A stretch of 64,000 bases of DNA from CALMFG01 sp963674805. Lineage in GTDB: Bacteria > Bacillota > Clostridia > Christensenellales > CALMFG01. Positions 34,894-41,787 of the stretch are shown piece by piece. The notes below the pieces were generated by a model. It had not been told where the DNA came from and ran no database searches. It worked only from the letters and a program-made list of their open reading frames with translations. The number at the start of each line of letters is the position of its first letter. Positions within the stretch are counted from its first letter, which is position 1. The translations under genes and the position numbers were made by a program. The stretch lies in assembly GCA_963674805.2 (NCBI GenBank), contig CAXXNY010000006.1, positions 1 to 64,000 of the forward strand. Direction: 5' to 3'.

Positions 34894-35427
34894 ATGACAA
34901 CAGAAGAAAAAGCAAAAAAAGCTTATGAACTTGGCTATAAATACGAAAAAGAACTAAAAGGATGTTCACAGTCTACGCTTCTAGCATTGATGGAAGTCTA
35001 TGATGAAAAAAACTCATTGGTTTATCAATCAATGGCCGGATTTTCAGCTGGCGGAGCAATCATGGGCGATGGCATGTGCGGGGCATATGCCGGGGGACTG
35101 CTGTTCTTTGGCCTGCATACAGGACGGAAACTGGAAGACATCGGTGCTGATCCGAATGAACCCAGAGCATCTTCAAAAAACTATGATAATTTCGCATTAG
35201 CAAAAAAACTGCATGACCGGTATATAGAAGAATATGGCTCTGTAATATGCCATTCGATTCATAGGAAATTATACGGGCGGCCGTTCAGTATTACCGATCC
35301 GGATGAAAAACGAAAGTTCGAAGAAGCGGGTGCACACGATTGGGGATGCACATCAGTATGCGGCAACGCCGCAAAATGGACCGTGGAAATATATGAGGAA
35401 TATCTCAAAGAAAAAGGAGAGAAGTAA
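34894..35427 (+). CDS. C_GCAxxG_C_C-type redox protein
   Basis: This 177-residue protein has spaced cysteines: GCSQSTLLAL near residue 23, MCGAYAGGLLFFG near 68, VICHS near 112 and DWGCTSVCGNAAKW near 150. This order resembles the C_GCAxxG_C_C family (PF09719), putative redox-active proteins. It overlaps the following SDR gene by one base and lies 13 bases after the flavoprotein, whose redox disulfide could exchange electrons with it. AAAGGAG precedes the ATG. Its role in the sugar pathway is unknown. Confidence 0.7.
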   Translation: MTTEEKAKKAYELGYKYEKELKGCSQSTLLALMEVYDEKNSLVYQSMAGFSAGGAIMGDGMCGAYAGGLLFFGLHTGRKLEDIGADPNEPRASSKNYDNFALAKKLHDRYIEEYGSVICHSIHRKLYGRPFSITDPDEKRKFEEAGAHDWGCTSVCGNAAKWTVEIYEEYLKEKGEK

Positions 35428-36200
35428 TGGCCGAAAATCTTTTTTCGATAAAAGGAAAAACGGTTGTGATTACCGGTTCTGCGGGAACTGTAGGCATGAT
35501 GCTGTGCGGTTTAATCGCTGAGCAGGGCGCAAATGTCGCGGCTATTGATATCAATCCCGGCGGGAAGCTGGTCGAAGAGCAGAATCCGGGAAGTCGCTTT
35601 TATGAATGTGACTTAACAAACCCAGAGGCTCTGGAAGCGACTGCCTTAAAGATAAAAGAGGACTTTAACAGTATTGATATTCTCATTAATCTGCCATGTA
35701 CTTTTGGGATAGGCGTGAAAGCGCTGGATCTTCCTTATGAACGATGGAAAACAGATATTAAAATTAACGTCGATACTTATTTCATTTCCTGTACGGTTTT
35801 TGGGCGGCATATGGCCGCCCAGAAAAGCGGGAGCATTGTGAATTTTGCATCAACGGCCTCATTTGCTTATGTTAAAGGCTCCTATAAAGCGAGCTATACG
35901 GTGGCGAAGACTGCAGTTGCGGCGCTGACTCAATCATTAGCGTATGAGTTTGCCGAAAACAACGTCCGTGTTAATGCGGTTGCGCCCGGCTTTATTGATA
36001 TCCGTGAAAATGTATTAAAGGGAGAACAGGATAAAGCACTTTCAGAACGCGAAATGGATCGAATCAATCGTGTACCGCTTCATAAACTGGCAAAAATCAG
36101 CGATCTGCTAGGTCCGATATTAATGTTTGCTTCAGATGCATCTTCGTATGTAACGGGTCAGATACTCTTAGTAGACGGAGGCTTTATGCTTGCTGTCTAA
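35427..36200 (+). CDS. Short-chain dehydrogenase/reductase 2
   Basis: In this 257-residue SDR the cofactor motif TGSAGTVG (residues 14-21) is a variant of TGxxxGxG. The catalytic serine lies in NFASTAS and the Tyr-Lys pair in YTVAK near 166-170. The C-terminus VTGQILLVDGG is typical. It has AIDIN after strand 2, suggesting NAD. AAAGGAG precedes the ATG. It should oxidise or reduce an intermediate of the ABC-imported substrate. The usual NNAG is replaced by NLPCTFG, which is unusual and may affect the helix that supports the active site. Confidence 0.85.
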   Translation: MAENLFSIKGKTVVITGSAGTVGMMLCGLIAEQGANVAAIDINPGGKLVEEQNPGSRFYECDLTNPEALEATALKIKEDFNSIDILINLPCTFGIGVKALDLPYERWKTDIKINVDTYFISCTVFGRHMAAQKSGSIVNFASTASFAYVKGSYKASYTVAKTAVAALTQSLAYEFAENNVRVNAVAPGFIDIRENVLKGEQDKALSEREMDRINRVPLHKLAKISDLLGPILMFASDASSYVTGQILLVDGGFMLAV

Positions 36201-36248
36201 GAATAGATATCGGTGGATATAGCAACGATATAGAAAGGGAGTGTGGAT

Positions 36249-36267
36249 ACAAAAGAACTTCTTTTGT
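36249..36267 (+). promoter_or_regulatory. Perfect 9-bp inverted repeat between ribosome binding site and start codon
   Basis: ACAAAAGAA-c-TTCTTTTGT lies 7 bases before the ATG at 36275, while the purine-rich GAAAGGGAG lies upstream of it. Folding would bring that ribosome binding site to about 14 bases from the ATG. It may tune translation of the third SDR. Confidence 0.4.
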
Positions 36268-36274
36268 AAAAAAT

Positions 36275-37063
36275 ATGGGCAATTATTCTAGTGATTTAAA
36301 AAACAAAACTGCAGTTGTAACCGGCGGCTCACAGGGGATTGGATATGCGATTGCTGAAGCGTATTGCCAAAACGGCACATCTGTTGCGTTGATTGATATT
36401 TCCGAACAGTCGTTGGTGAGAGCCGAGGCTAAATTAAAAGACGCTTACCCTGACGTATCGGTAAAAAGTTTTGCCTGCAATGTTGCGGATCCAGAGGCAG
36501 TTCATTCTGTTTTTAAAACGATATCCGATCAATTCGGCGGAATAGACAGGCTTGTTAATAATGCCGGGATACTACGTCGAGCCATGATAGAAGAAATGGC
36601 GCAGGTTGATTGGGACGCGGTATTGGCTGTTAATTTAACCGGAGTATTCAATTGCTGCAGAGCAGTGCTTCCTGGCATGAAAAAAGCGGGCGGCGGCGTT
36701 ATTATCAATGTCAGTTCCAATGTAGCCGCTATGCCCAGTGTTGAAATGGGGGCGTACTGCGTCTCAAAAGCAGGCGTGGAGACTCTGACGCGTGTGCTGG
36801 CAGCAGAATATGCGCCGCATCAGATTCGAGTCAATGCGTATGCGCCTGGAGTTGTGGAAACCGAGATGACACGTGATATTTTAAAAAAAAGAGCGGAAGA
36901 TAAGCTGAAAACCATTCCGATCGGCAGATTCACCCAACCCGAAGAAATTGCTGAGCTCGTTATGTTTTTATCATCCGATGCGGCCGGATCGATTGCAGGT
37001 TCTGTAGTCAGCATTGACGGGGGTATTCTCGCAACACATAATCCGTGGAAGGCAAAAAAATGA
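36275..37063 (+). CDS. Short-chain dehydrogenase/reductase 3
   Basis: This 262-residue classical SDR has TGGSQGIG (residues 17-24), NNAG near 94, the catalytic serine in NVSS and YCVSK near 160-164. ALIDIS after strand 2 suggests NAD. Its tail DGGILATHNPWK matches that of the SDR in the PTS operon (16132), and the segments APGVVET and ARVLA-type helices are alike, so the two are probably recent paralogues. It overlaps the downstream kinase by four bases. A hairpin precedes the start codon. Confidence 0.88.
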   Translation: MGNYSSDLKNKTAVVTGGSQGIGYAIAEAYCQNGTSVALIDISEQSLVRAEAKLKDAYPDVSVKSFACNVADPEAVHSVFKTISDQFGGIDRLVNNAGILRRAMIEEMAQVDWDAVLAVNLTGVFNCCRAVLPGMKKAGGGVIINVSSNVAAMPSVEMGAYCVSKAGVETLTRVLAAEYAPHQIRVNAYAPGVVETEMTRDILKKRAEDKLKTIPIGRFTQPEEIAELVMFLSSDAAGSIAGSVVSIDGGILATHNPWKAKK

Positions 37064-38574
37064 GATATATAATCGCACATGATATCGGTACGACCGGAGT
37101 AAAAAGCTGTATATTTGATGAAAGCTTAGCCCTAAAAGGGTATATCTATAACCGAACAGATACCTGGTATTTTGACGACGGCAGCGTGCTGCAGAGCCCT
37201 GAACAATGGTGGCAGTATATTGCTGAGTCTATGAAAAAGCTGGTTGCGGAAGCAAAAGTTGATCCGGCGGATGTGGCCTGTGTTTGTATTGACGGCCATA
37301 TGAACGGATGTATTCCGGTGGACAGTCAGAACAGGCTGCTGATGGAAAAAACGCCGCTTTGGGCGGACTTTTCAGCCGTCAGTCAGGCGCGTGTTATTGA
37401 AAAGGCTATAGATGCAAAATCCTTCTACCGTATCACTGGATGCGGAATGGATGTACCGATATACCCTGCGGCAAAAATACTGAAAACCAAAGAAGAACAG
37501 CCGGATATTTATGATAAGACCGACTGTTTTATTGGAACCAAAGATTATATTAACATGAAGCTGACAGGAAAACGCTGTACGGATTATTCTGACGGTACAA
37601 ATTACGGTCTGATGGATATTAAAACCCAAACATGGTCGGAGGAGATTCTCGAGGCGGTTGAAATAGATAAAAATAAGCTTCCGATAGTATTGAATTCAAC
37701 CGATGTCGTCGGCGGAGTTACACATGAGGCGGCGGAAGCTTGCGGCCTTAAGCAGGGAACGCCTGTCATAGAAGGTGCGGGGGATGTAATCAGCGCATCT
37801 GTCGGGGCGGGTTCGACCGGTGAAGACGTGTATTATATCAATTTAGGCTCCGCGACCTGGCTGTCAAAAAGCTACAAGGCGGATGATTTTCTTTCGGATG
37901 AATCATTCAGGCCGTTTGTGCTCCGGCACGCGGTGGACGGATTGCTTGCTTCTCAGTTGGTAAGCTTCGGCGGGGGAATATGTAAGCAGTGGATGATTGA
38001 TTTGCTGGCGGATAGTGTTTCAGAAGACAGCAGGTCCGCAGAAAAAGCGAGAGACTATCTTTATCGTGCGGTTGAGAATCGTGAAAAAGATTATAACGAA
38101 CAGCAAAACGAACTGATATTCCTGCCCTATATCAGAGGCGGAATGCCGTCGGCGCCCGGTCTTAGGGGCTCATTTAACGGACTCTCAATGGAGCATGATG
38201 CGTTGGACATGATAGATGCTGTAACGGCGGGTGTTGCATATCACATGCGTGCGATGATGCCGTTTATTACAAAGGACGGAGCTGCTCCGGAAACACTTAG
38301 GATTATTGGAGGCGGTGCGAGAAGCGGCCGGTGGTGCCAGATGATTGCAGATATTTGTGGGGTAAAAATTCTATGTGCTCCGGAACTGCAGTCGGCGACA
38401 GCGCGCGGAACAGCCGTTATCGGCGGAGTTGGCTGCGGCCTGTTTAAGAATTTTTCAGCAGTAGAGCACACATCGGCAAAATGGGAAACCTATTGCCCTG
38501 ACGCGTCAAAAGCGGTGTATTATGAAAAGGGATATCAAAAATTTCAAAAACTGATTACAACGTTAAGCAATTAA
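37060..38574 (+). CDS. FGGY-family carbohydrate kinase 2
   Basis: This 504-residue kinase starts MRYIIAHDIGTTGVKSCIFD with the ATP phosphate loop. It has CVCIDGHMNGCIPVD, LWADFS with the probable catalytic aspartate, and GGGARSGRWCQMIADICG in the second domain. It overlaps SDR 3 by ATGA. Compared with kinase 1 (27150) it is only distantly related, so the two may act on different intermediates or on two substrates. GGAAGG lies 7 bases before the ATG at 37060. Confidence 0.87.
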   Translation: MRYIIAHDIGTTGVKSCIFDESLALKGYIYNRTDTWYFDDGSVLQSPEQWWQYIAESMKKLVAEAKVDPADVACVCIDGHMNGCIPVDSQNRLLMEKTPLWADFSAVSQARVIEKAIDAKSFYRITGCGMDVPIYPAAKILKTKEEQPDIYDKTDCFIGTKDYINMKLTGKRCTDYSDGTNYGLMDIKTQTWSEEILEAVEIDKNKLPIVLNSTDVVGGVTHEAAEACGLKQGTPVIEGAGDVISASVGAGSTGEDVYYINLGSATWLSKSYKADDFLSDESFRPFVLRHAVDGLLASQLVSFGGGICKQWMIDLLADSVSEDSRSAEKARDYLYRAVENREKDYNEQQNELIFLPYIRGGMPSAPGLRGSFNGLSMEHDALDMIDAVTAGVAYHMRAMMPFITKDGAAPETLRIIGGGARSGRWCQMIADICGVKILCAPELQSATARGTAVIGGVGCGLFKNFSAVEHTSAKWETYCPDASKAVYYEKGYQKFQKLITTLSN

Positions 38575-38790
38575 ACAATTGAGTTTAAAAAGATCAGTAA
38601 TACTGCCCAATGATAAGTTTAATTTGCTGTGGACAGATCCGAAAGCACCCTGCCATAATACGGTGACAACGGCCATCATATATAAGAGCAGTCAATATGG
38701 CGGATGTCCGCAAGAGACAATCCGCTTTTCAATTGGTAATTACATGAAAAAAATACGATCCAGTGTTTGAAGGGATTTAATAAAAAGGCT

Positions 38791-39465
38791 ATGAAACAAT
38801 ATAAAATGGTAATGTTTGATATGGATGGCACAATCGTGGATTCTTTTTTCTGTCATGCCGGATGCTTTCAAAGGTATTTAGAAAAATACGGCGTGTTAAT
38901 GGACAAAAATCAGATATCGAAAATGATGGGAAATACGATGGATATTATTTTTTCCAACACATTGCCAAAAGACAAACAGGAAGAAGCGCTTCACGGACTG
39001 TCAGACTTTTACCGGACTGATATTGACGATTTGGTAGACGATATGTGTATTATTGAAGGGAGTATTGAAACGATCGCCAGAATAAAAGAAAAAGGATATT
39101 TGGTGACGCTTTTAACGAACTCAAAAAAAGAACTTGTTGAACGTATTATTGAGAGAAAAGAAATCGGCTATTTATTTGATATGATCGAACCTGCTGATGT
39201 TGATGAAGTGGATAAAGCAATGCGCTGCAAGAAGATATTCGACCGTTTCAATGTTCAGCCTTTTGAGGTGCTGTATGTGGGGGACAGCTCACATGATGTT
39301 GCACTTGCAAGAGATGTTGGGATGACAAGCTGCCTAATAGATAACGAAACATCATGGGTGCATCATGAGAGCTTTTCGGGAGCATTCATTGATCCTGATA
39401 TTGCAATTGATCATATTTCAAAGGTTTTAGACATTATATCGCCTGACATGCAGAATCAAGGGTAA
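38791..39465 (+). CDS. HAD-superfamily phosphatase (phosphoglycolate/beta-phosphoglucomutase-like)
   Basis: This 224-residue protein has motif I FDMDGTIVDSF near residue 8, motif II TLLTNSKKE near 110 and motif III/IV VLYVGDSSHDVALARD near 165. This type of HAD enzyme removes phosphate from small sugar phosphates or isomerises them. It lies 217 bases after kinase 2; no gene is evident in that gap. The start is uncertain: I prefer ATG at 38791, with a weak AAAAGG, over a TTG at 38767. It closes the sugar locus before the junction zone. Confidence 0.83.
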   Translation: MKQYKMVMFDMDGTIVDSFFCHAGCFQRYLEKYGVLMDKNQISKMMGNTMDIIFSNTLPKDKQEEALHGLSDFYRTDIDDLVDDMCIIEGSIETIARIKEKGYLVTLLTNSKKELVERIIERKEIGYLFDMIEPADVDEVDKAMRCKKIFDRFNVQPFEVLYVGDSSHDVALARDVGMTSCLIDNETSWVHHESFSGAFIDPDIAIDHISKVLDIISPDMQNQG

Positions 39466-39722
39466 TATTATATGGATTCCGGCTCTTGGTTCTGGTGCAA
39501 AAATCTAAAAAAGCAGAATAAAGAGGCTGTGTATGGTATAATTATACAATTTTATCTACATTCTCAAATAATGTTTATCTTTTATGTATATAGAAAGCCC
39601 ATATTCCTTTGTTATGGAGAAAACAGAATTAAATGCAAAAGCCTAGTTTTACTCTATGGAGTTCAATATTAACAGCGCTAAGTAATTTATTACAATTTGA
39701 ACAAATAGCCATTTAGCTTCTA

Positions 39723-39741
39723 ATGTCACAAATATGTCACG
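39723..39741. repeat. att-like repeat copy 4
   Basis: atgtcacaaatatgtcacg is identical in its core to the copies at 4614 and 4902. It lies 145 bases before the tRNA-Ser-like core at 39868, almost the same distance as in the 4614/4763 pair (149). Confidence 0.65.
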
Positions 39742-39867
39742 TGAGATCCAAAACCCTACGATATATAACATGCAAATATAAACAAAACGCGTACGGGTTT
39801 ACGCTTTTTCTGCATTAAATGGCTGTGAAAATGGGCAAATGAGTACAGGTAAAATTTAGAATCGCAG

Positions 39868-39884
39868 TTGGAAATCGTGTTCAC
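39868..39884. repeat. Copy of the tRNA-Ser attachment core
   Basis: ttggaaatcgtgttcac matches 16 of 17 bases of 4763-4779 (ttggaaatcgtgtttac). The tRNA sequence does not continue past it. It is probably one end of an integrated element whose other end is at 4763. Confidence 0.55.
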
Positions 39885-40041
39885 TTTTTATTGTTTAGCT
39901 AGTTGGCTAAAAAGTTTTAAAAAAGTAACACCAACTGACTGGTGGAAGAAGCGAAGCGCATTCTGCAACAAAGGGCGGGAGTTCGAAAAACTTTTAGCGA
40001 GCATTATAAACGGTAATAAAAGTAAGTTTTCTACACTCATT

Positions 40042-40107
40042 CAAATAGTAATTATACGAGGGGAGATTAGCGCACAAATAGTAATTATACGAGGGGAGAT
40101 TAGCGCA
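40042..40107. repeat. Two perfect tandem copies of a 33-bp unit
   Basis: The unit begins caaatagtaattatacgagg and ends gattagcgca; copies at 40042-40074 and 40075-40107 are identical. A recent slippage duplication or a binding-site pair is possible. Confidence 0.85.
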
Positions 40108-40385
40108 AATCGTCACTATTTTCAGCAGATGTGTAAAAGGATTGTTCGAAATTCTCAACCCCTCTTTTAGAAATATTTGAAGTAATTTTTAACTAAAAAT
40201 TTAGGTAAATTATTAAATTATTAGCACCGCAATAAATAGCCACCTGTAGCCATGCGCTTTTTTTACAAAAAATACTTAACATAATCACGTAGAATTGGGC
40301 AAAAGTAGTAGATTTTGCGACTAATATTTAGTAGAAGATATGACATATAAATACATATTATGCATAAAATATTGAGTGCCCATTC

Positions 40386-40409
40386 GTTCAACTCCCCTCG
40401 CCTCCACCA
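40386..40409 (+). pseudogene. Displaced 3' end of tmRNA (ssrA), attachment site
   Basis: The bases gttcaactcccctcgcctcc followed by ACCA match the T-arm 3' half, acceptor strand and CCA of Bacillota tmRNA genes. No tmRNA body lies upstream. tmRNA 3' ends are frequent integration targets, so this is read as an att remnant. A tRNA with the same acceptor strand is the alternative. Confidence 0.5.
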
Positions 40410-40412
40410 TTA

Positions 40413-40437
40413 AAAAACCACCTAAATGGTGGTTTTT
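40413..40437 (+). terminator. Terminator just after the tmRNA-like 3' end
   Basis: AAAACCACC, loop taaa (approximately), TGGTGGTTTTT: a perfect stem with T-run, at the distance expected for a stable RNA gene. Confidence 0.75.
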
Positions 40438-40577
40438 GTTTGGAGAATACCATATAAAGCGAGAATAATTAAATATTTTAGATTGTTGTAGCCATCGAGT
40501 AGCCGGATATAATAGGAAATGCTATAATAATTGTAATTTAGGGAAAAGCAAAGAACTATTTAGTTAAAGAGGCGCAT

Positions 40578-41133
40578 ATGACTGATAGTTATGAAATGAA
40601 AATTTCAAGAATAATTGAACAACTTCAGAGCCTTCGTAAAGATAGTATCGAGTTGGGAAAAAGAATTGTTAGTAAAACATTGATGCAAAATGATTTTTAT
40701 CCCTTAAGCCTATTAAATAGAAACATGTTCCTGATTGAATGCTGTTTATATTGCTGAAGATACTGGAGCAGTAGCTAGTAGTTTGCGAAATGGGAAGGTT
40801 AAAATTAATAATTTGAAAGACGATAAGGGAAAAAAAATGTCTGATCGGCGTTTATTGGAAAGATTGGCTGAGAAGGATTCTAGAGTCATTGGTGTTTATC
40901 AGCAATGTTCTGGCTATATTCACCATTCTGAAAAATCATTTTATGCAATGACACATGCTGAAGAAAATCACACTATTGAGCTTAACATAGGGTATAAGCC
41001 TGGTGCGAGATACAATAACGCTTTTTTAGAGTGTGCTGAAGCTTTTGCTCATTACACAAAGTTGCAACATTTTCTAACTGCTCCATTTGTTGATGCGAAA
41101 AACAAATATGAAGAACTTTTCTCTGATAACTAA
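40578..41133 (+). pseudogene. Frameshifted hypothetical gene
   Basis: The ATG at 40578 (GAGG 6 bases upstream) opens MTDSYEMKISRIIEQLQSLRK, which stops at 40757. Removing one G near 40737 joins it to a second frame starting NAVYIAEDTGAVASS that runs to 41133, about 184 residues in all. The helical protein with YQQCSGYIHHS recalls HEPN-like or abortive-infection helper proteins, but I do not recognise a family. A TTGTAG-N16-TATAAT promoter lies at 40486-40513. Confidence 0.6.
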
Positions 41134-41230
41134 GTGGAGGATATAATAATGCCACACGGATTAATATCAAAGGCCAGAGAACTTTCACCGTGCGTTTTAA
41201 CTTTAACAAATACACAACTGATTCTAATAT

Positions 41231-41256
41231 AATCACCTTCCGCAGGTGATTTTTTC
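41231..41256 (+). terminator. Terminator before the BlaI-M56 array
   Basis: AATCACCT, loop tccgc, AGGTGATT then TTTT. It isolates the sensor array from the junction zone. Confidence 0.8.
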
Positions 41257-41280
41257 TTTATCCCCAGCCACCCATTCCCC

Positions 41281-41321
41281 AAATGTGATGAATTTGTAAA
41301 CAACCCCGATTACGATTGACA
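41281..41321 (+). promoter_or_regulatory. Unit 1 conserved upstream box and -35
   Basis: TGTGAT-N5-TGTAAA (41284-41300) lies 15 bases before TTGACA (41316-41321). The box and its distance to TTGAC are the same in front of units 2 and 3. Half-sites 11 bases apart are typical of OmpR-type response regulators and resemble the WalR box (TGTWAH-N5-TGTWAH) with one mismatch. Confidence 0.65.
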
Positions 41322-41349
41322 AAATGGACGAATGTGTGTAGTCTATCCG

Positions 41350-41374
41350 TATAGACGTAAAATATACGTCTATA
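41350..41374 (+). promoter_or_regulatory. BlaI-type operator, unit 1
   Basis: Perfect inverted repeat TATAGACGTA-N5-TACGTCTATA (41350-41359, 41365-41374), 22 bases before the BlaI-like start. BlaI/MecI repressors bind such palindromes across the promoter. Confidence 0.75.
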
Positions 41375-41396
41375 TTATTAACAGAGGTGCATGCAC

Positions 41397-41783
41397 ATGG
41401 GTAATTATCCAAACTTATCAGAAGCCGATTATGCGGTGATGGAAATACTGTGGAGCCAGGGCGAGGCGGACAACGCGTTGATATGCAAGACGCTGTTGGA
41501 TAAATTCGGCTGGTCCCGCCAGACGGTCGGGACGTACTTAAAGCGTCTGGTCGAAAAAGGCCTGGTAACGACGGCGCAAAAAAACAAGCGCGATTATATC
41601 TATACGCCTGCGGTCGCCAAGGCCGAGTACGGCGCAGACGTAACCGGCAGTTATCTTAACAAGTATTTCGGATCATTGTCGCATATGGTGGCGGGGCTCA
41701 TGCAAAACGAGCAGATTTCTGATGAAGAAATCGAAGATTTAGAAAAACTGATTCGGGAATATAAAGAAAGCAGATCGGAGTAA
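41397..41783 (+). CDS. BlaI/MecI-family transcriptional repressor 1
   Basis: This 128-residue repressor has a winged helix (residues 5-70: LSEADYAVMEILWSQGEADN, WSRQTVGTYLKRLVEKGL) and a C-terminal dimerisation part (EDLEKLIREYKESR). In BlaI/MecI pairs a membrane metalloprotease sensor causes the repressor to be cleaved. AGAGGTG precedes the ATG at 41397. It is followed 4 bases later by its M56 partner. It differs clearly from repressors 2 and 3, which are near twins. A perfect palindromic operator lies upstream. Confidence 0.9.
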   Translation: MGNYPNLSEADYAVMEILWSQGEADNALICKTLLDKFGWSRQTVGTYLKRLVEKGLVTTAQKNKRDYIYTPAVAKAEYGADVTGSYLNKYFGSLSHMVAGLMQNEQISDEEIEDLEKLIREYKESRSE

Positions 41784-41787
41784 GTTC

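Larger units (their letters stand above)
39466..40385. other. Junction region without a supported gene
   Basis: About 900 AT-rich bases hold an att-like repeat, a copy of the tRNA-Ser core and a 33-bp tandem repeat, listed separately. Open frames here are short and unlike any protein I know. It reads as remnant DNA between integrated element ends. Confidence 0.6.

Noticed and set aside
38579..38770. Short frame between kinase 2 and the HAD phosphatase
   Set aside because: Alternative start codon, no ribosome binding site and no similarity I recognise.
40042..40107. CRISPR-like repeat
   Set aside because: Only two directly abutting copies with no spacers. No cas genes or regular repeat-spacer arrays were seen anywhere in the window.
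39868..40170. Open frame of 100 codons in the junction zone
   Set aside because: It contains the 33-bp tandem repeat and the att core and has no recognisable protein features.
41150..41232. Short ATG frame of 27 codons before the BlaI array
   Set aside because: Too short, ends at a terminator, and no family known. It may be the tail of a lost gene.
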